Below, piece by piece: positions 1 through 8,320 of a stretch of 64,000 nt of DNA. Each line of letters opens with the position of its first letter. The stretch's first letter is position 1. This DNA is from Cupriavidus gilardii (GTDB lineage Bacteria > Pseudomonadota > Gammaproteobacteria > Burkholderiales > Burkholderiaceae): contig NZ_JABTYE010000009.1 of the NCBI RefSeq assembly GCF_013314895.1, positions 62,001-126,000 of the forward strand, written 5' to 3'. The notes under the pieces were generated by a model. The model searched no databases, had not been told where the DNA came from, and saw only the letters and a program-made list of their open reading frames with translations. Position numbers and translations under genes: made by a program.

Positions 1-2
1 TC

Positions 3-821
3 GTGACGCCCACGCCCGCGCTTCCCCTCAGCCTTGCCGACCGTACCGTATTCGTCGCCGGCGCTGGATCGGCCGGCCCGGGCTGGAGCATCGGCCGCGC
101 CGCCAGCCTGACCTATGCGCGCCTCGGCGCTCGCGTCTGCGTGGTCGATCGCGATGCAGCGTCCGCCGAAGAGACCACGGCGCTGATCCGCGCGGAAGGC
201 GGCACAGCGGAGACGTTCATCGGGGACGTCGCCATCGAGCCGGAGGTCGAGCGCCTGTTCGTCGAGGCGCGTGCGCGCTTCGGTGCGATCGACGTGCTGC
301 ACCACAACGTCGGCATCGGCAAGCCCGGCGGCCCGCTCGACACCGCGCTCGCGGACTTTGACCAGGCTCACAACGTCAATGTCCGCAGTCTGCTGCTCGC
401 GTCGCAACAGGTATTGCCCGAGATGGTCGCGCGCCGGCGCGGCGCCATCGTGACCATTTCCTCGGTCGCGGGGCTGCGCTATCTCGGCTATCCGCACCTG
501 TCGTACTGCGTGACCAAGGCGGCGGTGATCCAGTTCACGCGCATGCTGGCCCAGCAATACGCGTCGCACGGCATCCGCGCCAACACGGTGGTGCCGGGCC
601 TGATCGATACGCCTCGGATCGCGCATACGGTGGCCAAGATGTTTTCCGACAACGATCTCGAGGAGGCGCGCTCCGCCAGGGCCCGGCAGGTGCCGATGCA
701 GCGGATGGGAACGGCATGGGACGTGGCTTACGCCTGCGCGTTTCTGGCGTCGGATGCGGCGGCGTATGTCACGGGGACGGAACTGGTGGTGGATGGCGGG
801 CTGACGGGGAAGTACGCATAG
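3..821 (+). CDS. SDR-family NAD(P)-dependent oxidoreductase
   Basis: A 272-residue classical short-chain dehydrogenase/reductase. The N-terminal cofactor loop reads GAGSAGPGWSIG, a glycine-rich variant found in a subset of SDRs. The core has the HHNVG motif in place of NNAG, the catalytic Ser in ISSVAG and the YCVTK active-site Tyr-Lys pair. The C-terminus ends in the usual VDGGLTGKYA. The first start codon visible is GTG at base 3, so a few N-terminal residues could lie outside the window. It is probably a cytosolic alcohol/ketone oxidoreductase; the substrate cannot be read from sequence. It stands alone, convergent with the small antitoxin-like gene at 845. Confidence 0.85.
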   Translation: MTPTPALPLSLADRTVFVAGAGSAGPGWSIGRAASLTYARLGARVCVVDRDAASAEETTALIRAEGGTAETFIGDVAIEPEVERLFVEARARFGAIDVLHHNVGIGKPGGPLDTALADFDQAHNVNVRSLLLASQQVLPEMVARRRGAIVTISSVAGLRYLGYPHLSYCVTKAAVIQFTRMLAQQYASHGIRANTVVPGLIDTPRIAHTVAKMFSDNDLEEARSARARQVPMQRMGTAWDVAYACAFLASDAAAYVTGTELVVDGGLTGKYA

Positions 822-844
822 GCTCGCATTGCTCGTCAGTTCGC

Positions 845-1072
845 CTACCTCATGTTCTGGCCGCGACAGAATTTGAAATCCGCGGGTAGTCTCCCGCGGA
901 ATGCTCGCAGGCGCTCCAACAACGCATCCGCGTCCCGACTCCTGCGGCTTGGCGAACTCCGCGAATTGTCGACAACGATTTCAACGTGGTCCCCCTCGCG
1001 CAATTCCAGCAGCTCCACAATGCTGTTCGGAAGGCGTATGGCCAAACTGGTTCCCCACCTCTCTAAGCGCAT
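845..1072 (-). CDS. AbrB/MazE-like (VapB-type) antitoxin, apparently orphan
   Basis: A 75-residue protein beginning MRLERWGTSLAIRLP, which is the swapped-hairpin AbrB DNA-binding domain of MazE/VapB antitoxins (RWGTSLAIRLP, then LELREGDHVEI). The second half, with LLERLRAFRGRLPADFKF, resembles the toxin-wrapping tail of VapB antitoxins. The last residues (CRGQNMR) leave the family pattern I expect there (usually acidic, D-R-D-E-A-like). GGAG lies about 8 nt before ATG. A PIN-domain toxin would be expected directly downstream, but the next gene is the convergent SDR at 3-821. The locus is therefore an orphan antitoxin or the remnant of a toxin-antitoxin pair. Confidence 0.7.
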   Translation of the reverse strand: MRLERWGTSLAIRLPNSIVELLELREGDHVEIVVDNSRSSPSRRSRDADALLERLRAFRGRLPADFKFCRGQNMR

Positions 1073-1126
1073 TGGCGTTCTCCGTGACTAAGGACAGTAG
1101 ATGTTCGCTGATACAGAACTCGACGG

Positions 1127-3535
1127 CTAGGCTTCTACCCGCCACCAGGCCGGCAACAACTCCCGTACCGACGGCTGCGCAAACCGGTCGTCGATCAGAT
1201 AGATCACGCCGCGGTCTTCGGTGGTTCGGATCACCCTGCCCGCCGCCTGCACGACCTTGCGCAGGCCCGGATACAGATAGGTGTAGGCATAGCCGTCGCC
1301 GAACGTGTCCTCGAGCCGGCTGCGCAGTTGCTCGTTGACCGGATTGAACTGCGGCAGGCCGAGCGTGGCGACGAATGCGCCGATCAGGCGGTCGCCGGGG
1401 AGATCGACGCCCTCGGCGAACGGGCCGCCCAGTACGGCAAAGCCCACGCCGCGGCCGCCGGGCTGGAAGGCGGCGAGAAACTCGGCCTGCTCGGCCTCAC
1501 CCATGCCGCGCGCCTGCGACCAGCTCGGGATATCGGCATGCCGCTGCGTGAACAGCGCCAGCGCCTCGCCCAGGTAGTCGTGGCTGCTGAAGAAGGCGAG
1601 ATAGTTGCCGGGGTTCTGTCGATACTGGGCGGCGATCAGCTCGACGATGTCCGGCAGCGAGCGCCGGCGATGCGCGAAGCGGGTCGAGATATGCGATGCG
1701 ACCCGAACGCGCAACTGGTCCGGCTGGAATGGCGACGGCACCTCGTGCCAGACCCATCGCTCGGGCAGGCCCAGCATATCTGCATAGTAGGAGGCCGGCG
1801 CCAACGTGGCCGAGAACAGCGACACGGAATGCGCCGCCGCCAGCCGCGGCCGCAGAAAGTGCGCCGGCACCAGGTTGCGTACCCCGAGACGGACATTGCC
1901 GTGCGCACCGCGCGCCGGCATCCGCGTCATGTCGAAAACGGAATGCGGACCGATCTGTTCGGCCAGCCGGCAGAATTGCAGCACATCGAAATAGAAGCGC
2001 TGCAGCGCCGGGTCCTGTTCGGTGGGCCGCTCCGTGAACCGCTCCAGCAAGGTGGCGCACAGTCCCTCGAAGGCATCGAGCAGCTGCGGCGGAACCTTTG
2101 CCTCAGCCTGATAGTCCCTGAGCAGCGCCTTCGCCGCGACATTCCACTGACGGCCGACGCGATCGAACGCGCGGCGCAGGTCCGCAGGGGCCTGACGCCG
2201 CAGCGCGCGGAATTCCGCCTGATCGAGCGTGGCGCTGTACATGTCGCGCGCCCGCTCCGGCAATTGATGCGCCTCGTCGACCAGCACGCTGACGCGCCAG
2301 CCGTCGTGCAGCGCGAAGGCATGCAGCAACGCGGTGCGGTCGAAGTAGTAGTTGTAGTCGGCCACCACCACATCGCTCCAGCGCGCCATTTCCTGGCTCA
2401 GGTAGTACGGGCAGATATCGTTGGCGAGTGCGATCTCGCGGATCTCGGCTCGACCGAGCATCGACCGCTGCGCCGCCTGCGCACGCGCTGCGGGCAGCCG
2501 GTCATGGAAGCCACGCGCCAGCGGACACGCTTCGCCGTGACAGGCGCGGCCAGGATATTCACAGGCCTTGTCGCGCGCCACCATCTCGAGCACGCGCAGC
2601 GGCATCGCTTCATGCTGGGCAGCCAACGCGCGCGCGGCTTCCAGCGCCAGGGCCCTGCCGGTGGAGCGAGCCGACAACACGAACAGCTTGTCGATCTTCT
2701 GCTTCGGCATCGCCTTCAACGCGGGGAAGATCGTGCCGACGGTCTTGCCGATGCCGGTGGGCGCCTGCGCGAGCAGGCAGCGGCCGGAGAGATTGGCGCG
2801 ATAGACGGACTCGGCCAGTTCGCGTTGGCCGGCGCGAAACGCCGCATGCGGAAACGCCAGCGCGTCCAGCGACAGATTGCGCTCCATGCGATGTGCCAGC
2901 TCCTGCTCGGCCCACCCTATGAAGGCGCGACATTGCGCCTCGAAGCCTTCGCGCAGCGTCGCTGCCGTGAAACGCTGCGAGTCGGCCCGCTCGCGGCCGC
3001 TGACGATATCGAAATAGACCACCGCGATCTCGATGTCGTCGAGGTCATCGCGCTGGCACATCAACCAGCCGTAGACCTTGGCCTGCGCCCAGTGCAAATG
3101 TCGATGATGGGCGGGCACCTCGGCCGCATCGCCGCGCACCGTCTTGATTTCCTCGAGCCGCCGCAGCGCGGGGTCGTAGCCGTCGGCACGACCGCGCACG
3201 CGCAGCGGGCCGAAGTCAGCGCTCAGTGCAATTTCGGTCTGATAGCCGGCGGGCCGGCGCGATGTCACGGTGGCATGTCCCGCCATGCCTTCGAGCGCGG
3301 TCGGCGAGGGGGTAAACCGCAGATCCAGGTCTCCGGCGCGGGCGGTGAAATCGCACAGCGTGCGCACCGCGACGACGTAGCGCGGTTCGCCTTCGACCGC
3401 CACGGCGGACCCGGCTTGCTCGCAGGGCGGAGCTGAAGGCCGGTCATGAACGGTGGCGGGAAAACTCGGCGGAGCTTCCGGCGAGGAATTGGGTTGAGCA
3501 GCGGCGGACATCGGTAACGGCGGGGATCGCTTCAT
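1127..3535 (-). CDS. DinG/XPD-type ATP-dependent helicase with N-terminal PD-(D/E)XK nuclease-like domain
   Basis: An 802-residue protein. Residues about 110-155 show a PD-(D/E)XK nuclease signature: D118 in RADGYD, E129-x-K131 in EEIKT and Q151 in QAKVYGW. Walker A is APTGIGKT at 258-265. Four cysteines (C325, C332, C337, C375) sit where DinG/XPD/Rad3 helicases bind a 4Fe-4S cluster. The DEAH box is at 420-423, and the C-terminal helicase half ends with QAAGRVIRTTEDRG. By family, this is a 5'-3' superfamily-2 DNA helicase, probably in repair or recombination. The first ATG gives MKRSPPLPMS; an in-frame ATG eight codons later is an alternative start. It is transcribed alone. Confidence 0.88.
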   Translation of the reverse strand: MKRSPPLPMSAAAQPNSSPEAPPSFPATVHDRPSAPPCEQAGSAVAVEGEPRYVVAVRTLCDFTARAGDLDLRFTPSPTALEGMAGHATVTSRRPAGYQTEIALSADFGPLRVRGRADGYDPALRRLEEIKTVRGDAAEVPAHHRHLHWAQAKVYGWLMCQRDDLDDIEIAVVYFDIVSGRERADSQRFTAATLREGFEAQCRAFIGWAEQELAHRMERNLSLDALAFPHAAFRAGQRELAESVYRANLSGRCLLAQAPTGIGKTVGTIFPALKAMPKQKIDKLFVLSARSTGRALALEAARALAAQHEAMPLRVLEMVARDKACEYPGRACHGEACPLARGFHDRLPAARAQAAQRSMLGRAEIREIALANDICPYYLSQEMARWSDVVVADYNYYFDRTALLHAFALHDGWRVSVLVDEAHQLPERARDMYSATLDQAEFRALRRQAPADLRRAFDRVGRQWNVAAKALLRDYQAEAKVPPQLLDAFEGLCATLLERFTERPTEQDPALQRFYFDVLQFCRLAEQIGPHSVFDMTRMPARGAHGNVRLGVRNLVPAHFLRPRLAAAHSVSLFSATLAPASYYADMLGLPERWVWHEVPSPFQPDQLRVRVASHISTRFAHRRRSLPDIVELIAAQYRQNPGNYLAFFSSHDYLGEALALFTQRHADIPSWSQARGMGEAEQAEFLAAFQPGGRGVGFAVLGGPFAEGVDLPGDRLIGAFVATLGLPQFNPVNEQLRSRLEDTFGDGYAYTYLYPGLRKVVQAAGRVIRTTEDRGVIYLIDDRFAQPSVRELLPAWWRVEA

Positions 3536-3652
3536 TTCGCCGAGGGGCGAAATGGACTGTATAAATATACAGGTGCGCGGCCGGCGTGTCGATGTCCCTT
3601 TCCGTCGTCCCCGAGAACGCGGGGACGACGTTGCACAACGCGTCAGCGCGAA

Positions 3653-4654
3653 TCAATCCACGGTGATATTCGCGCTGCGCGCCACCTTGCCGAACTTTTC
3701 GTATTCCGACTGCGTCAGCGCCTGCAATTCGGCCGCGCTCGACGACTTTGGATTGAAGCCGGCCTGCACCAGCTTGTCGCGCACTGGCGCACTGCCCAGG
3801 GCCTCGACAAAGGCGGCATTGAGCTTCTGCACGATATCGGCCGGCATGCCGGCCGGTCCGTACACGCCGAACCACGGCTCGACCGAATAGCCCACCAGAC
3901 CTGCCTCCGCGAGCGTCGGCACATTGGGCAATGCTGGTGAGCGCGTGCTGCCTGCCACCGCGAGCGCGCGCAGCTTGCCGGCCTGGATATGCGGCAGCGA
4001 CGCAGGCAGATTGTCGAACATCACGGGGATATGCCCCCCGAGCATGTCGTTGATCGCCGGGCTGCTGCCCTTGTACGGTACGTGGGTCAGACTGGTGCCG
4101 GTCATCTGCGCAAACATCGCACCGGCCAGATGCATCGAGGTGCCGGTGCCCGCGGTCGCATAGGTCAGACCCGGATTGCGCTTGGCCCAGGCAACCAGTT
4201 CGGCGACGTTCTTGACGGGCAGCTGATTGCCGACCTCCAGCACGATGGTCGACGTACCCAGCAGACTGACCGCGGTGAAATCGCGGCGCGGATCGAACGG
4301 CATGGCCTTGTAGATGTGCGGGTTCAGCGCATTGGTCGAAATCGCGCCGAAGCCGATCGTATAGCCGTCGGGCGCGGCCTTTGCCACGGCCTCCATGCCG
4401 ATATTGCCGCCGGCGCCCGGGCGGTTCTCGATCACCACCGGTTGGCCCAGCTTCTCGGCGACACGTTGGCCGACGGTGCGTGCCACCAGGTCGGTGGTGC
4501 CGCCGGCGGCGTAGGGCACGATGAAGCGAATCGGCTTGGTCGGGTAATCGGCCGCGCGGGCTGGCGTCGGCAGACCCAGCGTTGCGGTGACCAGGCCAGC
4601 CAGCGCAAAGGCGAGAACGGTGCGGCGGGGAAGATGGCGGACGCGAGGCGTCAT
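3653..4654 (-). CDS. Bug-family tripartite tricarboxylate transporter substrate-binding protein
   Basis: A 333-residue periplasmic binding protein. I placed the start at the ATG preceded by AAGGAG (7 nt spacing); an upstream in-frame ATG would add 15 residues. The N-terminus (TPRVRHLPRRTVLAFALAG... ending ARAADYP) is a signal peptide with paired arginines. The mature part opens with the Bug hallmark YPTKPIRFIVPYAAGG and contains VIENRPGAGGNIG. Bug proteins bind small carboxylates in the periplasm. No TctA/TctB membrane genes are nearby, as is common for Bug genes in Burkholderiales. The roughly 276-bp stretch upstream (4655-4930) holds no ORF I can support and presumably carries the promoter. 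Confidence 0.9.
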   Translation of the reverse strand: MTPRVRHLPRRTVLAFALAGLVTATLGLPTPARAADYPTKPIRFIVPYAAGGTTDLVARTVGQRVAEKLGQPVVIENRPGAGGNIGMEAVAKAAPDGYTIGFGAISTNALNPHIYKAMPFDPRRDFTAVSLLGTSTIVLEVGNQLPVKNVAELVAWAKRNPGLTYATAGTGTSMHLAGAMFAQMTGTSLTHVPYKGSSPAINDMLGGHIPVMFDNLPASLPHIQAGKLRALAVAGSTRSPALPNVPTLAEAGLVGYSVEPWFGVYGPAGMPADIVQKLNAAFVEALGSAPVRDKLVQAGFNPKSSSAAELQALTQSEYEKFGKVARSANITVD

Positions 4655-4930
4655 GGGCAGTCTCCTTTCGTGTGGTGATTGGTTGTTGTTGTCGTGCACA
4701 TGCAGTGCCGGCGGAAACCGGCCGGCGCCATCTTATCCAATCCTCACTGCGCGCGTTCGGCGCGCGCTGCAGCTCGACGTCATACGCTGCCGCCCCCACC
4801 CGCTTCGCGCAAGGCATCTCTGGACCAGGGCGCCATACGCCTACCCCCTATGCCCGCCACCGCTGACCGCCTGCATCTCGGCGTCCGCAAAGCGCCGCTG
4901 CCGCGGGAGAAACCGGCGGCGACCGCAGCG

Positions 4931-5344
4931 TCAGCCGGCAGCCGCAGGCAAATCGCCGCGATGGACGACCTGGACCTTGTTGCCGTCCGGATCGCGCAGA
5001 TAGGCGCCGTAATACCCCTCGCCGTAGTGCGGGCGCGGTCCCGGCGGACCTTCGTCTGTTCCACCGGCGGCCATGGCAGCCGCATAGGCCTGCTCGACCG
5101 CCTCCGGCGACGGTGCCAGGAACGACACCATGCTGCCGTTGCCGGCGCTAGCCGGTTGCCGGTTGAAGGGGTGGTAGGCGTAGAAGCGAGGCAGCGCCTC
5201 ACCCGGCCGGATCCAGCACAGCGCGGCGGGGCCGCCGTCCGGCACGACAGGACGCTGGCGCAAACCCAGCGGGGCGAGCAGCGCATCGTAGAACCTTCCA
5301 GCACGGGATAGGTCCGCGACGCCGACGGTGACATGGCTGAACAT
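4931..5344 (-). CDS. VOC-family (glyoxalase/bleomycin-resistance-like) protein
   Basis: A 137-residue vicinal-oxygen-chelate protein. It starts MFSHVTVGVADLSRAGRFYDAL, the first beta-alpha-beta module, and ends with YGAYLRDPDGNKVQVV, the usual C-terminal metal-site strand (DPDGN-x-[VIL]-Q-V-V). The start is ATG at 5344, preceded by GGAGAG. These proteins are metal-dependent isomerases, dioxygenases or resistance proteins; this one resembles the lactoylglutathione-lyase-like group, but no substrate can be assigned. It lies 41 bp downstream of a cytochrome c gene on the same strand, so the two may be cotranscribed. Confidence 0.85.
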   Translation of the reverse strand: MFSHVTVGVADLSRAGRFYDALLAPLGLRQRPVVPDGGPAALCWIRPGEALPRFYAYHPFNRQPASAGNGSMVSFLAPSPEAVEQAYAAAMAAGGTDEGPPGPRPHYGEGYYGAYLRDPDGNKVQVVHRGDLPAAAG

Positions 5345-5385
5345 GGTGAGGCTCTCCTCCGGTAGCAATCGAGACGACAGGCAGG

Positions 5386-5754
5386 CTATTGGAATTGGCG
5401 CAAATACGCCAGCAGATCCTCGATCTGCTGCGCACTGCCAATTCCCCAGAAGCGCATCTTGTTGCCCGGCACGACCTGCTCCGGGTCGCGCAGGAAGACG
5501 GTCAGCGTCTTGTCCGACCAGACGATGCCCGAGGCGCGCATGGCGCTCGAATAGTGGTAGTCGCCGACGGCCCCCGCCTTGCGGCCGACGATGCCGTTCA
5601 GTTGCGGACCGAATCCGCTGCGCGCCGCGGGCCCGACCTGGTGGCAGGACCCGCATTTGCGGTCGAACGCCGCCTTGCCGGCGCGCGGATCGCCGGCAGC
5701 GTGCGCGGATGCATAGACCGCAAAAGTCAGCACCGCGAGGGTCGTTTTGATCAT
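5386..5754 (-). CDS. Periplasmic class I cytochrome c
   Basis: A 122-residue secreted monoheme cytochrome. Residues 1-20 (IKTTLAVLTFAVYASAHA) are a signal peptide. The heme-binding motif is C34-G-S-C37-H38, and the likely axial methionine is M100 in GNKMRFWG, with the C-terminal helix QIEDLLAYLRQFQ. The layout, with GPQLNGIVGRKAG between the two, is that of cytochrome c2/c550-type electron carriers. It would shuttle electrons in the periplasm. The 212 bp upstream, to the iron permease stop, contain no gene; a TAGAAT hexamer near 5808 could be a -10 box, but I see no good -35. Confidence 0.88.
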   Translation of the reverse strand: MIKTTLAVLTFAVYASAHAAGDPRAGKAAFDRKCGSCHQVGPAARSGFGPQLNGIVGRKAGAVGDYHYSSAMRASGIVWSDKTLTVFLRDPEQVVPGNKMRFWGIGSAQQIEDLLAYLRQFQ

Positions 5755-5966
5755 GCCGTGATGCGAATGGAAATGGCGCGGCCGCGAGGCGGCGCAGAGG
5801 TGGGCATTCTAGCGTTGTCGCCGTTCGACGGTTCAGGGTCCGCCCCCACTTCTGCTGGCGGGTGTTTACTGGTTCGAGAAATTTCTGGCGGTTAATTGCA
5901 TTCGTGCCGACGACCATGCCGGGCAGTCCAGGCGAATAGATTGGGCGGCACTGGCCCTTTCCACGG

Positions 5967-7049
5967 TCAATCGGCGCGATGCAGGGCCTTGGTCCGGTAC
6001 AGCATGTACAGCGCGACCGGCGCGCCGACCAGCCCGATCACGGCATTCAGGTGAAACACATGCCGGCTCCACGGCAGATGCACCACCAGGTCGGCGGCCA
6101 GGCCCAGCACCGCGCCGACCAGCGCCGCGCCGGGAAGCAGCACGCGATGGTCGGCGCAGCGCCACAGCGTGCGGGCCAGCTGCGCCGATACCAGTCCGAG
6201 GAATGCCACCGGGCCGCAGAAGGCCGTCACCAGCCCGGTCAGCCAGGCGGTGGCCAGCAACGCGGCGCGCTTGACCCGCGCCACCGGAATCCCCATCGAT
6301 TCGGCGTAGCGCTCGCCGAGCAGCAGGCCATTGAGGGGCTTGACCAGCAGCAGGCTGCCGATCAGCCCGATCGCCACGCCCGGCACCAGGATCTCGAGCT
6401 GTCGCCGCGTGGCGCCGGCGAAGCTGGCATCGTCCCAGGCCTTGAACGCACGGGCCTGAGTCTCGTCGATGAAGTGCATCGACGCGCTGATCAGCCCGAC
6501 CGCAAGGTAACCGAGCATCAGGCCCGTGATCAGCAGCGTCACCGTGCCCACCCGCCGCGACAGCACCGCGAGCAGGGCCAGCACGGCGGTGGAGCCGGCG
6601 ATCGATGCCAGCGCCATGCCAAGATCCCCGACCAGCCCGTAGCGCAGCAGGAACGCATTGCCGGCGACGCCGGCGATGGTCACCAGCAGCGCCGTACCGA
6701 GGCGCGCGCCATGCACGATGCCGAGCACGAAGGGATCGGCCAGCGGATTGCGGAACAGCGTCTGCAACAGCAGCCCCGACACGCCGAGCGCGGCGCCGCT
6801 GATCATCGCGTTGACCGCCCGGGGCAAGCGGAAGCCAAGCACGATCTCGCGCCACACCGGCGCTTCCACCATCTGCCCGGTCAGCGACTGCAGCACCGCG
6901 GGCAACGGCACGGCGACAGCACCAAGCGTCAGCTCGGCAATCAGCAGCAGCAGTGCGGCCAGCATCAGGCCCGCGAAGATCAGCGCGGCGCGCGGGCTCG
7001 ATCTGCGTGGTATTGCCGCCGTGGCGGGAGCGTGGATCAGGGTCGTCAC
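5967..7049 (-). CDS. FecCD-family iron(siderophore) ABC transporter permease
   Basis: A 360-residue multi-spanning inner-membrane protein of the BtuC/FecCD/FhuB family. It contains the family signatures LGFRLPRAVNAMISGAALGVSGLLLQTLFRNPLADP near residues 70-105 and AFCGPVAFLGLVSAQLARTL in the C-terminal half. Roughly ten hydrophobic segments are visible. Its ATG overlaps the stop of the binding-protein gene (ATGA, 7046-7049), so it is the last gene of the siderophore operon. Only one permease gene is present, so it probably works as a homodimer. Confidence 0.92.
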   Translation of the reverse strand: MTTLIHAPATAAIPRRSSPRAALIFAGLMLAALLLLIAELTLGAVAVPLPAVLQSLTGQMVEAPVWREIVLGFRLPRAVNAMISGAALGVSGLLLQTLFRNPLADPFVLGIVHGARLGTALLVTIAGVAGNAFLLRYGLVGDLGMALASIAGSTAVLALLAVLSRRVGTVTLLITGLMLGYLAVGLISASMHFIDETQARAFKAWDDASFAGATRRQLEILVPGVAIGLIGSLLLVKPLNGLLLGERYAESMGIPVARVKRAALLATAWLTGLVTAFCGPVAFLGLVSAQLARTLWRCADHRVLLPGAALVGAVLGLAADLVVHLPWSRHVFHLNAVIGLVGAPVALYMLYRTKALHRAD

Positions 7050-8320
7050 GGTAGTTTGCGCAGAAATTGAGGAGTCAGGCGAAGGGCAGACGTTTCGGGC
7101 CCGGCAGGTTCGATGACGCCGGCAGCTTCGCCTGCCAGTTCAGGATGCAACGCGGCGATGGCTTCGGCCAGCTGGATATGCGGCCGCGTCATGCTCTGGT
7201 CCTGGTACGGATACGCCCACGCCCCGGTATACCCACGGTCCCACGCATGGACATTGCGCGCGCTGGCGGCGGCAAAGCGCCCATGCAGCGGATTGGCGGC
7301 GATCCACGCCTCGATACTGGCCTGCCCGCCCATCGTGCCGAGCCATGCCGGCGCGCTGGCCCCTGTCGCGTAGACGCGCTCGAACGGCAAATAGACCAGG
7401 CTGCCAGTGCCGCCGCCGTCCAGCACGTAGCGCCCGCCAGCGTCCGCGATGAGCCTGGCGCGCTGGTTGTGCTCGCCGAACGTCTCGAAACGATTGCGGC
7501 CGGCGGCAAAACCGGACATCACCATGGGACGGCTCGTCGCCCGCGCGCCAATCGCGGACAGACCGTTGTATGCGGCTTCGATCGACGCAAAGCGATCGTT
7601 GGCACGCTGCTCCCGATTCGACAGCAGCGCCAGCAGCTTGAGCCATTCGGCACGCCCGAGCGGATGGGGTTCGTGATGGTCGGCCTGCGGAATCGCCCGC
7701 ACACCGAGTTCCCACAGGCGGGGATGCATATTGCCCTGCGGATAGGCCGAATAGAAGCTGAGGTAGACGTCCGCCTGCACCGACATCGCCTGTTCGATCG
7801 AGGCATGGCCATAGCCCCACATATCGTGGACCAGGCCCTGCTCGACCCGTGCGCGCACCGACGGCACCGTCACGCTGCGCACGTTCTCGGCGCCGTACAG
7901 GCGGTCCACCAGGCCGAGCTCGTCCAGTGCTCCCAGCATCGCGGCATTGCCGGTGACCAGACGCTGGATCGGCACCAGGATCACCGGTACATCGGCGGCA
8001 TGCGGCGGCACCGGCGTGCCGCATTGCACCAGCAGATATTCGAGCCGCTCGCCGGTCGCCACGCTCGGCGTAAAGCGGACGCGCTTGTAGTGGGGGCCGT
8101 ATTCGACCTGCAGCTGCGACGAATGCGAGAACGTGGTCTTCTGCGGAAAGTAATCGACACCGGGTCGATAGTCGGCGACGCAGGCCGCATCGAGATTCGC
8201 GATCGGCCCGCCGGGTCCGACGGCCTGCTCCGGCCATGCGGCGCGCGCAGGCGCGTCGATGCGCGTGCAGCCGCACAGCAGGCCGGCAGCGAGCGCCATC
8301 GCGGCAAGACGTCGGCTCAC
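7046..8320 (-). CDS. Iron(siderophore) ABC transporter substrate-binding lipoprotein
   Basis: A 424-residue periplasmic binding protein with a lipoprotein signal (SRRLAAMALAAGLLCGC, cysteine at residue 18). The two-lobed class III fold is suggested by VPVILVPIQRLVTGNAAMLGALDELGLVDRL followed by the second lobe around MVMSGFAAGRNRF. It is longer than typical FepB/FhuD proteins, with an extra N-terminal segment of about 80 residues before the first lobe. It overlaps the ATPase upstream and the permease downstream by 4 bp each (ATGA), indicating translational coupling. The ligand is presumably an Fe(III)-siderophore delivered by the TonB receptor at 9330-11468; which one is unknown. Confidence 0.88.
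   Translation of the reverse strand: MSRRLAAMALAAGLLCGCTRIDAPARAAWPEQAVGPGGPIANLDAACVADYRPGVDYFPQKTTFSHSSQLQVEYGPHYKRVRFTPSVATGERLEYLLVQCGTPVPPHAADVPVILVPIQRLVTGNAAMLGALDELGLVDRLYGAENVRSVTVPSVRARVEQGLVHDMWGYGHASIEQAMSVQADVYLSFYSAYPQGNMHPRLWELGVRAIPQADHHEPHPLGRAEWLKLLALLSNREQRANDRFASIEAAYNGLSAIGARATSRPMVMSGFAAGRNRFETFGEHNQRARLIADAGGRYVLDGGGTGSLVYLPFERVYATGASAPAWLGTMGGQASIEAWIAANPLHGRFAAASARNVHAWDRGYTGAWAYPYQDQSMTRPHIQLAEAIAALHPELAGEAAGVIEPAGPETSALRLTPQFLRKLP

Noticed and set aside
1073-1126. Possible PIN-toxin remnant upstream of the antitoxin
   Set aside because: The translated fragment in this gap is too short and has no acidic PIN residues; toxins of this type lie downstream of the antitoxin.
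1328-3436. 702-residue open frame on the plus strand
   Set aside because: Mirror frame of the helicase gene; composition is Arg/Gln/His-rich with no domain, typical of antisense frames in GC-rich DNA.
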